Source: a virus. Taken from it: DNA of 64,000 nt. Below are positions 45,458 through 53,971 of the stretch, one piece after another; the first letter of the stretch is position 1, and each line of letters opens with the position of its first letter. Location of the stretch: the IMG/VR virus record IMGVR_UViG_3300027733_000034, positions 62,001 to 126,000 of that record, one strand, 5' to 3'. The notes below the pieces were generated by a model. That model was not told where the DNA came from. It saw only the letters and a list, made by a program, of their open reading frames with translations, and made no database searches. The translations under genes and the position numbers were made by a program.

Positions 45458-45887
45458 AATTATAATTAACTTCTTCTTTTATTAAATTTTTAGGAGCTTT
45501 TCCTATACGTACATTGATTATCCCATTATAATAATCTTCTCTAAACATAGCCCCTCTTAATATCTGAGTTTCTATCTCATAATAGGCCATTTCCCACTTA
45601 CAGGTACAGGTTTTTAAAATAAGAAAATTAAAATTTTCTTTACCCAAACGTTCTATATCTGCATTTAATTTTTCAGAAGAACTTGTATAGGTTTTCCAGT
45701 CAGATTCTTTAATAGTTAATCTTTTGCGAAGTTTGCCTTTAAGAGGTTTAAGTCTTCGTTTAGACATACATTGTTTTTTACCAACATATATTTTATTTTC
45801 TATTTTGTTGGTTATTTCATATATAAACCCAAAAGTTTCTTCTGTTAAAATAACTCCGGGTACTACACTCCAATGACCAGTATCCAT
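45450..45887 (-). CDS. GIY-YIG nuclease-like protein
   Basis: 145 aa. GFIYEITNKIENKIYVGKK at residues 20-38 gives the GIY and YIG (here FIY and YVG) strands, WKTYTSS near 64 and a Glu-containing YYEIETQ near 102 complete the fold, and YNGIINVRIG at 120-129 supplies the conserved Asn and Arg of the group. Such domains are found in homing endonucleases and in T4 EndoII. No DNA-binding tail typical of Seg homing enzymes is visible. Its role (homing, host DNA degradation or processing) is open. Confidence 0.75.
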   Translation of the reverse strand: MDTGHWSVVPGVILTEETFGFIYEITNKIENKIYVGKKQCMSKRRLKPLKGKLRKRLTIKESDWKTYTSSSEKLNADIERLGKENFNFLILKTCTCKWEMAYYEIETQILRGAMFREDYYNGIINVRIGKAPKNLIKEEVNYNYV

Positions 45888-46099
45888 TATAAACCTCCAG
45901 TTTTGGGAAAATTTCTTTTAAAAACCTTAGGTAATTTTTTCTTCTTAGAACGTTTTACACCCCCTCCAGTTATAGCCATAGCCGTTTTAACATCTGGATC
46001 TGTCATTAAATTTCCAGTATTACCAAAAGCTCCAGGAGTACCAGCAACATTCATATCTTCTAATATTTTTGTAACCAATGGTTGAAAATTTAAATTCAT
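45887..46099 (-). CDS. Small basic protein with capsid-targeting-like start
   Basis: 70 aa. Begins MNLNFQPLVTKILEDMNVAG with an I-L-E site, then a Gly-rich GTPGAFGNTGN and a basic tail (KRSKKKKLPKVFKRNFPK). Late motifs stand 13 and 17 bases upstream of the ATG at 46099. Its single-base overlap with the GIY-YIG gene, the promoter and the composition make it a real gene; a packaged or DNA-binding role is inferred. Confidence 0.65.
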   Translation of the reverse strand: MNLNFQPLVTKILEDMNVAGTPGAFGNTGNLMTDPDVKTAMAITGGGVKRSKKKKLPKVFKRNFPKTGGL

Positions 46100-46112
46100 A
46101 ATAGATAATACT

Positions 46113-46124
46113 TATTTATTTATG
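46113..46124 (-). promoter_or_regulatory. Late promoter motifs (overlapping CATAAATA/AATAAATA)
   Basis: The minus strand reads CATAAATAAATA, two overlapping copies of the ATAAATA core, ending 13 bases before the ATG at 46099. The site abuts the start codon of the divergent uvsY gene, marking the switch from the minus-strand late half to the plus-strand replication half. Confidence 0.55.
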
Positions 46125-46523
46125 TGGGATCTAGACAAATACAATACCGAATTAAAAGAAGATACCCGTATTGATGAAATCAATCTTCTTCAAAAACAAT
46201 TAATGCTTCCTGGTATTAAACACAAATGGGTAGCTCGTTTAATATTTGCCAAGAGACATCTAAATTCTTTGAATAAAAAGAAAAAATTAACTTATGTAGC
46301 AGTTTTAGCTTCTCTTGAAAGTCAAAATGCAATTCCTCCAGGACTTTCTAAAACTACTTTAGAGAAAAAAATAGAATCTTCAGATTCAGTTCAAAATATT
46401 ATTCAAGATATTGAAGACACAGAGTTGATTATAGAATATCTAGAAAAGGTAGAAACCATCCTTAGATCTATGACCTATGATATGCGCAATATTACAGAAA
46501 TAACTAAACTAGAAACTACCTAA
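46122..46523 (+). CDS. uvsY: Recombination mediator UvsY-like
   Basis: 133 aa (T4 UvsY: 137 aa). The N-terminal DLDKYNTELKEDTRIDEINL, a HKWVARLIFAK segment, and an acidic helical C-terminus match the layout of UvsY, which loads UvsX on gp32-covered single strands. The overlap (TAATG) with UvsW directly downstream, as in T4 where uvsY and uvsW are neighbours, supports it. Sequence similarity is modest. Confidence 0.75.
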   Translation: MWDLDKYNTELKEDTRIDEINLLQKQLMLPGIKHKWVARLIFAKRHLNSLNKKKKLTYVAVLASLESQNAIPPGLSKTTLEKKIESSDSVQNIIQDIEDTELIIEYLEKVETILRSMTYDMRNITEITKLETT

Positions 46524-47962
46524 TGAACACAGTGGAGTTAATTTTATCTGTCAATGGCAAGGGAGCTCAAATTAAAGGAGATATTTCCTATATTAATTTA
46601 ATCAGAGAATATTTTTCAGTACCCAATCCATCTTATAAAAGAGCTCCATATGCTTCTTCAAGAATATATAGTATAACTCCTCAGGGTAAATTTAAAATTG
46701 GTTTGGTGGGTTTAATATTGAAGTATTGTTATTCCAATCATATTAAGTGTGAAGTTCAAAAGGAATTATTAATCAAATATAATCCTCTTATAGATTCACC
46801 GGAAGTAGTTTGTCTCAACAAGACATATAGGGATTATCAAGAGAAGTCTATCTTTAGGGCTTTACAACACGGCAGAGGTGTTGTTGTTATTCCAACCGCT
46901 GGTGGAAAAACACTAATCATGGCTGGTTTGATTAAAAGTTTTATTCAAAAAGAAAAAAATATTAATAAAATCCTAGTAATAGTACCCTCTATCCAATTAG
47001 TAGAGCAAACTGCAGAAGATTTTATTTCTTACGGACTGACTGGAGTACATAAGTGGTGTGGTGGATCTCCATATAACCCTGAAGCTCTTATTACAGTGGC
47101 TGGGTCTCAGATATTAATGTCAGAGAAGTCAGATCTTTCTGTATTAGCAGATGTGGAATTATTGTTGATGGATGAGGTACATCAAACCAAAAGGGGTAAT
47201 TGTATCAATGATATATTAAAATTTGTAAACACTAATCATCGTTTTGGATTTACAGGAACTCTTCCTTCTACTAAAATTGATGAATGGAATATTATAGGTG
47301 AATTTGGACCCATCGTATACGAAGAGAAGACACATTCTTTAAAAGAACAGTCATATGTATCTAATTTTAAAATTATTATTTTAAATATTAAACATACCAA
47401 CCCTCCAATTTTTGATATAGATATACAAGAACCAGCCGAGGCCTATCGTCAAGAAATGGAATTTTTATTTTCTAATTTTAGACGCAATGAAATTATTGTA
47501 AATTTAGCAATGAGGTTGCAAGAAAATACCTTAATAATGGTGGATCGTATTGAACATGGAGAAACTCTATACAGACTTCTAGACCAAATGTACATTTTGA
47601 GAGAAATACCTAGGAGACCTGTATATTTTATTCAAGGTTCTACTGAAATGGAAGAGAGAGAAAAGATTCGCTCTTTGATGGAAGACAGGCGTGATGTGAT
47701 TGTAGTAGCCATCTCTAAAATTTTCAGCACTGGAATCAACATTCCCAATCTTCATAATATAATTTTTGCTTCCATAGGAAAAGCTAAAATTAAAATTATG
47801 CAATCTATTGGTCGAGTATTACGATTACATCCGACCAAGACTCTTGCTTCTATATTTGATATAGCAGATAATACTAGATATGGTAAAAAACACCTAGAAG
47901 CAAGAAAAAAAATGTACACTTTAGAAAAATATGAATACTCCGAAAAAGAAATCTCCGCGTAA
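46523..47962 (+). CDS. uvsW: Recombination DNA/RNA helicase UvsW
   Basis: 479 aa (T4 UvsW: 502 aa). Superfamily 2: an N-terminal DNA-binding part, RDYQEKSIFRAL Q-like motif, Walker A PTAGGKT at residues 124-130, DEVH at 217-220, FTGTLPS motif III, and IQSIGRVLR-like MQSIGRVLRLH motif VI near the end. In T4 it unwinds R-loops and Holliday-type junctions and shuts off origin replication late. It is followed by gp55 with a 32-base overlap. Confidence 0.95.
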   Translation: MNTVELILSVNGKGAQIKGDISYINLIREYFSVPNPSYKRAPYASSRIYSITPQGKFKIGLVGLILKYCYSNHIKCEVQKELLIKYNPLIDSPEVVCLNKTYRDYQEKSIFRALQHGRGVVVIPTAGGKTLIMAGLIKSFIQKEKNINKILVIVPSIQLVEQTAEDFISYGLTGVHKWCGGSPYNPEALITVAGSQILMSEKSDLSVLADVELLLMDEVHQTKRGNCINDILKFVNTNHRFGFTGTLPSTKIDEWNIIGEFGPIVYEEKTHSLKEQSYVSNFKIIILNIKHTNPPIFDIDIQEPAEAYRQEMEFLFSNFRRNEIIVNLAMRLQENTLIMVDRIEHGETLYRLLDQMYILREIPRRPVYFIQGSTEMEEREKIRSLMEDRRDVIVVAISKIFSTGINIPNLHNIIFASIGKAKIKIMQSIGRVLRLHPTKTLASIFDIADNTRYGKKHLEARKKMYTLEKYEYSEKEISA

Positions 47963-48569
47963 AAGAAAAGAAGATGATTTTGAAAATATCATCTATACAG
48001 AAGAAGAAGCAGAAATGTTAGGATTTTCTTCAACAAATCCAAAAGCAGAAAATGATGATGAAGAAGATAAAGATTTGTTTGAAATTAAAGATGAAGAAGA
48101 TGAAGAAGAAGAGGAAATTGAAGTCAAACCTACATACACCAAGAAAAAAGCAGATAAAGAAAAATTTTATGTAAATCCTCAAGAATTTGATGAAGAAATA
48201 GCAGTTTATTATAAAACCGGTAACATGTCAGATAATTTGGCTTTAATGGTTAGTAAAATTGCAAATAAATTAAGTTATGCCCCTAACTTTATCAATTATA
48301 CATTTAGAGAAGAAATGGTAGGTGATGGTATCATTAGAATGTTTAAGGCATTAACTTCTCAAAAATATGATAGAGAGAAAGGATCTAATCCGTTTTCATA
48401 TTTTACCAGAGTTGCATTCAATGCTTTTCGTAATCGAATTAAAAAAGAAAAACACTTAAGAGATACACACGAAAAATACCAAGAAAATCTTTTGCTTTTC
48501 TCGGAAAATTATAATACTATTGTAAAGAATAATCAATTACGTATTCAGAAAGATCGCGATGTCTATTAG
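47931..48569 (+). CDS. 55: Late-transcription sigma factor gp55
   Basis: 212 aa (T4 gp55: 185 aa). The sigma-2-like core is at about residues 80-180: NLALMVSKIANKLSYAPNF, YTFREEMVGDGIIRMFKAL, and GSNPFSYFTRVAFNAFRNRI, matching gp55. It directs host RNA polymerase to TATAAATA-type late promoters. The first 75 residues are extra: basic up to residue 14, then heavily acidic (EEDKDLFEIKDEEDEEEEE). The extreme C-terminus (RIQKDRDVY) does not show the hydrophobic clamp-binding tail known in T4. Its start lies inside the uvsW end and its stop inside gp47. Confidence 0.9.
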   Translation: MNTPKKKSPRKRKEDDFENIIYTEEEAEMLGFSSTNPKAENDDEEDKDLFEIKDEEDEEEEEIEVKPTYTKKKADKEKFYVNPQEFDEEIAVYYKTGNMSDNLALMVSKIANKLSYAPNFINYTFREEMVGDGIIRMFKALTSQKYDREKGSNPFSYFTRVAFNAFRNRIKKEKHLRDTHEKYQENLLLFSENYNTIVKNNQLRIQKDRDVY

Positions 48570-49623
48570 AAAAAAAATTAAATCAAGAAATATAGGTTTC
48601 TTCTCTGATATCCATATGGGTCTGGGGAGAGATAGTGTTATCTGGCAGGAAAATATTTTAAAATTTGCTGAATGGGCTAAAAGTATCTATGAAAAAAGAG
48701 ATATTACAGAAATTATAATTCCAGGTGACATCTTTCACAATAGAAGTGAAATTTCAGTTAACACATTAGCAACTGCTGCAGCTTTTTTTCAAATTTTTAA
48801 AGATTTTAATTTATATATTTCCACTGGAAATCATGATTGCCATTTTAAAAATTCATCGGATATAAATTCCATTTCAATTCTTAAGGGATGGACCAACATT
48901 ACTTTGGTTGATGAGGAACCTGTAGTATTTGACACTCCAGTAAATAAAACTTTATCCTTAATACCTTGGGGAATAAATGTAGAAGATATACCAGAAACAG
49001 ATATTTGTGTTGGACACTTTGAAATTAATTCATTTAAAATGAATGTTCAAAAAATTTGTGATCACGGGGTAAATTCTTCAGATCTCTTAGACAGATCTCC
49101 ATATATTATATCTGGCCATTTTCATCACAAAGATCATCGAAAATATGAAAGAGGTAATGTATTGTATCTTGGCAGTCCTTACCAACAAAATTTTGCCGAC
49201 TCTGGGTCTGAAAGAGGAATTTATATTTTCGATTTAAAAACCAATGAATTTGAATTTATAGTTAATAATATCTCACCACAACATTGGAAAGTTTCTTTAC
49301 AAAAAATCTTGGACAAAACTTTAACCAGTCAACATTTAAAAAATATTATTCCTAATAATATGATTAGTTTGGTAATTGATACCAAACATGCTTCTGAGAA
49401 AATTTCTTTATTAGCATCTAAATTACAAAGTCTCAAACCTAAATTTTTTAGAATTGATTATCAAACTGTGGACAATAATTTATCTTCCACAGAAGGTGAA
49501 CAAAATTATAATAGTATAGATATTCCGAAAAGTTTACAAGATTTTGTAAACACTTTAGAAATCTCAAATAAAGAAGACACTATTAGTTATCTTTCTGATC
49601 TTTACACCAAATTAACAGCATGA
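48559..49623 (+). CDS. 47: Recombination nuclease subunit gp47 (Mre11/SbcD-like)
   Basis: 354 aa (T4 gp47: 339 aa). Metallophosphoesterase motifs: SDIHMG with Asp17 and His19, PGDIFHNR at 55-62, GNHDCHF at 90-96, GHFE, and GHFHHKDH near 180-190. With gp46 it resects DNA ends for recombination-dependent replication. In T4 gene 46 lies next to gene 47; here the partner lies 10 kb downstream, after a glycosylation island. The first island gene overlaps its stop by four bases. Confidence 0.95.
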   Translation: MSIRKKIKSRNIGFFSDIHMGLGRDSVIWQENILKFAEWAKSIYEKRDITEIIIPGDIFHNRSEISVNTLATAAAFFQIFKDFNLYISTGNHDCHFKNSSDINSISILKGWTNITLVDEEPVVFDTPVNKTLSLIPWGINVEDIPETDICVGHFEINSFKMNVQKICDHGVNSSDLLDRSPYIISGHFHHKDHRKYERGNVLYLGSPYQQNFADSGSERGIYIFDLKTNEFEFIVNNISPQHWKVSLQKILDKTLTSQHLKNIIPNNMISLVIDTKHASEKISLLASKLQSLKPKFFRIDYQTVDNNLSSTEGEQNYNSIDIPKSLQDFVNTLEISNKEDTISYLSDLYTKLTA

Positions 49624-50375
49624 ACGAAAAAATTTCAATTGGAATTATTGACATATATTCCCAAGAAACTCTCAATAAATGTCTAGAAGCAATTCCCAAT
49701 TCTTTAAAAGAAAATATTGTAGTTATTTCCAATACAGATAATAAAATTCCTAATAGTATTAAAAGTATTAAATTTGGTAGAGCCGTTTCCCTGGCTTCTA
49801 TGAGAAATATTTTTCTTACATCAGAAAGGAGTAAAGGTGGTAAAAATTATTTTTTTATTATCAATTCAAATTTAATTTGTATTAAAGAAGATTTTTTTGA
49901 ACATGTAATTAAAACTGCTTCAGTCTTTGGTACCTGGGTTATGTTTGGTCCTAACAAGAAAGTTATATCGTTGGAGGAAGACAATCATAAAATTTCTTTA
50001 GATCTTGGTTATACAATGAATCCAGATTTTATTTTTCTACATTCCGGAATCATTAAAAATGTAGGATTTTTTAATGAACAAATACCTAGTAATGAATCTT
50101 TAGATGTTTTAGATTATATTATCAGATGTCATAAACTTGGAGTATGTACCCCAATGCCACACGCCCCAAGTGTTAATTATGGTTTATATGTTATGGAAGA
50201 AGAGGTTTTAAAAATTAAATTTTCAGATGAACAAAAAATAACCAATATGAGTTATGGAATGTTTTATCATTTACATAAATTTATTCCAGATCCTAAGGAA
50301 TTTCCTATTAAGAGCCAAGATGAACTTTTTAGTATTGTAGAAACTCTTCAACAAAAATATTCAAAACCTTTATAA
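49620..50375 (+). CDS. GT-A glycosyltransferase-like protein (degenerate DxD)
   Basis: 251 aa. ISIGIIDIYSQETLNKCLEA and NYFFIINSNLICIKEDFFEH occupy the positions of the nucleotide-binding strand and the DxD site of family 2 enzymes, but the DxD is NSN here. HSGIIKNVGFFNEQ and LDVLDYIIRCHKLGV match the later GT2 acceptor-side pattern. It may be inactive or use a non-standard site. First gene of the island, overlapping the gp47 stop by ATGA. Confidence 0.6.
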   Translation: MNEKISIGIIDIYSQETLNKCLEAIPNSLKENIVVISNTDNKIPNSIKSIKFGRAVSLASMRNIFLTSERSKGGKNYFFIINSNLICIKEDFFEHVIKTASVFGTWVMFGPNKKVISLEEDNHKISLDLGYTMNPDFIFLHSGIIKNVGFFNEQIPSNESLDVLDYIIRCHKLGVCTPMPHAPSVNYGLYVMEEEVLKIKFSDEQKITNMSYGMFYHLHKFIPDPKEFPIKSQDELFSIVETLQQKYSKPL

Positions 50376-51166
50376 TGAAAAAAATTGGATTAGGTATAAC
50401 AACTTATAAAAGACCAGATTATTTTTTAAAAGTAATTAATAGTATACCTTTAAAAGATTCTGGTATAGAGGTGGTAGTGGTAAATGATGGTACTCCATAT
50501 GAGGACATTCATCATGTTTTTAATCATATTCAACATCCAGTTAACAAAGGTGTGGGTATATCAAAAAATAGTGCCTTAAAATTCTTATTAGAACAAAAAT
50601 GTGATTACTTCTTTTTGATGGAAGATGATATAATCATTAAAGATCCTGCAGTATTTGAACAGTATATCAAAATGCATGTAGATACCGGTATACATCATTT
50701 TAATTATAGTCAGCATGGTTTAATGAACAAGTATCCAGGTTCCGATACCCCTTCACCAAAAACAGTTATTCAATATAAAAATAGTAAAGTAGCTCTGTAT
50801 CCTCACTGTGTAGGAGCTTTTAGTTTTTATACTAAAGAGTGTTTGGAAAAAGTAGGATTAATGGACGAAAAATTTTACAACGCCACAGAACATTTAGAGC
50901 ATACCTACAGAATCATTCAAAATAAAATGCATCCTTCATTCTGGTGGTTTGCAGACCTACCAAATGCTAATGATTTTCTGACGGACATACCGTGGACTCA
51001 AGAATCTAGTACTATATCATCTCATTATAATCATCATAACACTGTGATAAAATCTCTTCAATATTTTTATGAAAAACATAAAGTAGATTTATTACAAATT
51101 CCACAAAGTAATCTAGAAGAAATTAAATTAAATCTCAAAGAAATTTATAAATTATGGAAAATCTAA
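50375..51166 (+). CDS. Family 2 glycosyltransferase (GT-A)
   Basis: 263 aa. Clear GT2 signature: GLGITTYKRPDYFLKVINS, VVVVNDGTPYED (nucleotide-binding NDGT), FFLMEDDIIIKDP (DxD as EDD), and a later GAFSFYTKECLEKVGLMDE with the ED-type base. Starts one base before the end of the previous gene, and its end overlaps the next by 13 bases. Confidence 0.85.
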   Translation: MKKIGLGITTYKRPDYFLKVINSIPLKDSGIEVVVVNDGTPYEDIHHVFNHIQHPVNKGVGISKNSALKFLLEQKCDYFFLMEDDIIIKDPAVFEQYIKMHVDTGIHHFNYSQHGLMNKYPGSDTPSPKTVIQYKNSKVALYPHCVGAFSFYTKECLEKVGLMDEKFYNATEHLEHTYRIIQNKMHPSFWWFADLPNANDFLTDIPWTQESSTISSHYNHHNTVIKSLQYFYEKHKVDLLQIPQSNLEEIKLNLKEIYKLWKI

Positions 51167-51885
51167 CCCTAGCATCATGTTCTTATAACACTCCAGAAGT
51201 AACATTAACAATGTTGCGATCTTTTTTTAAACATCACAATGTTACAAATGTTTTAATATGTGAAAATTCTACTAATAACGAAACAGTCGATTTTTTAGTC
51301 AAAGAAAATGTTCCATTTATTAGAAATCAAAAAGGATTACATTCTCCTTCTGTAGATATTCTTTTAAATATGTGTACTACAGACTATATGTTGCTTGTGG
51401 ATACTGATATTGTCTTTCTTAAAAACCATCAAGACATATTTGATCAATTTGTTAATATGGACTTAACTCTTTTTGGTGAAGTGTGTGGAAGTCGCGGAGG
51501 TAAGTCCTTATACAACAGAGTACATCCATGGCATTGTTTGATTAATGTTAAACACATTAATCAACACAATATTAAATTTCATGACCATATTAGGCTTTCA
51601 GACAGAACCTCACCAAAGATTTATGATGTAGGGGCTAGTTTCTTTGAAGATATCAGAAAGGCTGGTTTAAAGGTGGGTAATGCTAAATTAGAAGACATTT
51701 ATTTTAAACATTATGAAGGAATGTCTTGGAGAACTAAAAAATTTGGAAATTTAGATGGAAATATTGACATTGATCCAACAGCCACTCACAACAATTCAGA
51801 AATGTTAAAATACGGTCAATTTATAGAACGTATATACCAGGCGGAAATTCCAAGTTATAAAGATATTAAAATAAATGCAAGATAA
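51154..51885 (+). CDS. Family 2 glycosyltransferase (GT-A)
   Basis: 243 aa. LASCSYNTPEVTLTMLRS, ICENSTNNET and MLLVDTDIVFLKNH (DxD as DTD) fit a GT2 fold with a short second domain. It starts 13 bases inside the end of the previous gene and overlaps the next. Acceptor unknown. Confidence 0.8.
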   Translation: MENLTLASCSYNTPEVTLTMLRSFFKHHNVTNVLICENSTNNETVDFLVKENVPFIRNQKGLHSPSVDILLNMCTTDYMLLVDTDIVFLKNHQDIFDQFVNMDLTLFGEVCGSRGGKSLYNRVHPWHCLINVKHINQHNIKFHDHIRLSDRTSPKIYDVGASFFEDIRKAGLKVGNAKLEDIYFKHYEGMSWRTKKFGNLDGNIDIDPTATHNNSEMLKYGQFIERIYQAEIPSYKDIKINAR

Positions 51886-52621
51886 TATTATTTTTGCTAT
51901 AGTTGTTCATAGTAAACAAATTATAGAGTTATTTGAATCTTCACAGAGATACAAAGATCTTAAAAATTATGTTTATATTTTAGTAGGCATACATAATGAA
52001 GATTATACTTCAGATAAAATTATCCAATGTGATCGTTTAATGGATAATATAGAAGATAATAAAAATTATTTAGCATATACTGGATGGTATGCAGTTGCCA
52101 ACAATTTAAATTTAATTGGAAAACAATTTAAATACATTTATTTTCTCGAATATGATACCAACATTACAGAACCATCAGATTTAAAAACCATGATCTTTAA
52201 TATATTTGAAGGAGATAAAAAGGTATATGGATTTCATGCGTTTGAATTACATTCTTGTTTCCTAGATAATAGCATATTTAATAGTTTAATGGTTTCTTTT
52301 CTAAAAGAAAAGGGTTATCGTTCAGTTAGAGGCAACAATAACAATTGGATGGCTACTAATAATATGGTTTTTGAAAGAAATTTTTTAGTAGATTTTTTCA
52401 ATGATGAAATGACAATTGATTTTTTAAAATACTTAAAAAATGATAAAATGTCCGGACACAATTTAGAGAGATATTTAAGTGTATATTGTTTTTTAAAAAA
52501 TGTTCAATTTGATTTTGTAAATCCTAATTGTTTTAAACACGAAGCAATGGATAGTCATAACACACAGGGAAGAAATAATGTATATGAAGGATTTAAAACT
52601 GTTAATAAAATTTCCGACTAG
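51875..52621 (+). CDS. GT-A-like glycosyltransferase
   Basis: 248 aa. An IIFAIVVHSKQIIELF strand opens the sequence, YIYFLEYDTNITEPS near residue 90 supplies a D-T-N in the position of DxD, and CFKHEAMDSHNTQGR near the end supplies conserved His and Asp. No close family named; the overall GT-A plan is inferred from strand order and location within the island. Confidence 0.6.
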   Translation: MQDNIIFAIVVHSKQIIELFESSQRYKDLKNYVYILVGIHNEDYTSDKIIQCDRLMDNIEDNKNYLAYTGWYAVANNLNLIGKQFKYIYFLEYDTNITEPSDLKTMIFNIFEGDKKVYGFHAFELHSCFLDNSIFNSLMVSFLKEKGYRSVRGNNNNWMATNNMVFERNFLVDFFNDEMTIDFLKYLKNDKMSGHNLERYLSVYCFLKNVQFDFVNPNCFKHEAMDSHNTQGRNNVYEGFKTVNKISD

Positions 52622-53249
52622 AAGTAGACCATCAAAATTTTTTAATATTTTAGACAAATATTATCTTTTATTAAAAAATCTTAATGTTGAATTTGTTATA
52701 TCTTGTGACACAGATGATATAACAATGAACAATGAAGAAGTTATTGATAAATTAAATTCTTATCCCTATTTAAGATATTATTTTGAAAATAACAAATCAA
52801 AAATAGAAGCCATAAACAATAATCTAAAAGATAAAAATTTTGATATTTTGTTATTGGCTTCAGATGATATGTTGCCAGTACAAAAGGGTTATGATGAAGT
52901 TATTCGAGCCAAAATGATGGAAACGTTCCCAGATACGGACGGAGTATTATGGTTTGATGATGATTTTCAAGGATCCAATCTAAACACTTTATGTATTCTT
53001 GGTAAAAAATACTATGACAGATTTGGTTACATTTATCATCCAGATTATAAATCATTATATAGTGACACAGAATTTACTTTAGTAAGTCAGCAATTGAATA
53101 AAGTAAAATATTTTAATCAAATTTTAATAAAACATATTCAATATTCTATAGTTAAAGAATCTCCAGATGAATTATATAAGAAAAATGATAGTTTAGAACA
53201 AGAAGATAGAATGGTTTTTGAAAAACGCAGATTAAACAATTTTAAATGA
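52578..53249 (+). CDS. GT-A glycosyltransferase-like protein
   Basis: 223 aa; ATGs at 52578 and 52584 are both possible. LLIKFPTRSRPSKFFNILDK, FVISCDTDDITMNNEEV, and DILLLASDDMLPVQKG (DxD as SDD) followed by GVLWFDDDFQGS match a family 2-like enzyme. It overlaps the previous gene by 44 bases and the next by four. Confidence 0.7.
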   Translation: MYMKDLKLLIKFPTRSRPSKFFNILDKYYLLLKNLNVEFVISCDTDDITMNNEEVIDKLNSYPYLRYYFENNKSKIEAINNNLKDKNFDILLLASDDMLPVQKGYDEVIRAKMMETFPDTDGVLWFDDDFQGSNLNTLCILGKKYYDRFGYIYHPDYKSLYSDTEFTLVSQQLNKVKYFNQILIKHIQYSIVKESPDELYKKNDSLEQEDRMVFEKRRLNNFK

Positions 53250-53971
53250 AAACAATACTAATATCTTTTGCCAATAATGAAAAATGGTATAGATCTCAAA
53301 ATGTTCTTAATCAAAGTGCTGTAAAATTTGGAATTAAACATTATATTTCTTATAATTCATCAAATTTGGATAAAGAATTTTCTGAAAAATACTCCCATTT
53401 ATTAACACCAACCACTAGAGGATATGGATACTGGATGTGGAAATCAGCCATTTTGGAACAAACTTTTAACATAGCAAATGACAACGACATTATTTTGTAC
53501 ATTGATAGTGGCAATCAAATTGTTAGCAATTTGGATTATATTATATCCGTATGTAATCAAAAAGAGGTAGTATTATTTGATAATAGAGATGGTAATCCCC
53601 ATGGAATACCACATATAAATCAAGATTGGACTAAGAGAGATTGTTTTACTCTAATGGATTGTGATGAAGAAAAATATTACAAAGCACCACAAATTGATGC
53701 TTCTTATCTTTTCTTTAAAAAAACACTTTTTACACAGTCTTTAATAAAAGAATTTAAAACATTTTCTGAAAATGAAAATATTATTTCAGATTTACCCAAT
53801 ATTACAAAACCAAATTTGTCCACTTTTAGTGATCATAGACACGACCAATCTATTATGTCCTTACTAGCTGTAAAACATAATATAGAATTATTACCGGAAC
53901 CGTCTGAGTGGGGTAATCATCTCAAGAGACCATATCCCCAGTTGTTCTGGCATCATAGAGGAGTGTTTTAA
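53246..53971 (+). CDS. GT-A-like glycosyltransferase (GYWxWK type)
   Basis: 241 aa. ILISFANNEKWYRSQ opens the protein, TRGYGYWMWKSAILEQ near residue 55 and IILYIDSGNQIVSN near 87 are the diagnostic pair of a group of glycosyltransferases that I recall from capsule and phage gene clusters. The DSG occupies the DxD position. RHDQSIMSLLAVKHNIEL near the end is also typical. Donor and acceptor unknown. Confidence 0.7.
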   Translation: MKTILISFANNEKWYRSQNVLNQSAVKFGIKHYISYNSSNLDKEFSEKYSHLLTPTTRGYGYWMWKSAILEQTFNIANDNDIILYIDSGNQIVSNLDYIISVCNQKEVVLFDNRDGNPHGIPHINQDWTKRDCFTLMDCDEEKYYKAPQIDASYLFFKKTLFTQSLIKEFKTFSENENIISDLPNITKPNLSTFSDHRHDQSIMSLLAVKHNIELLPEPSEWGNHLKRPYPQLFWHHRGVF

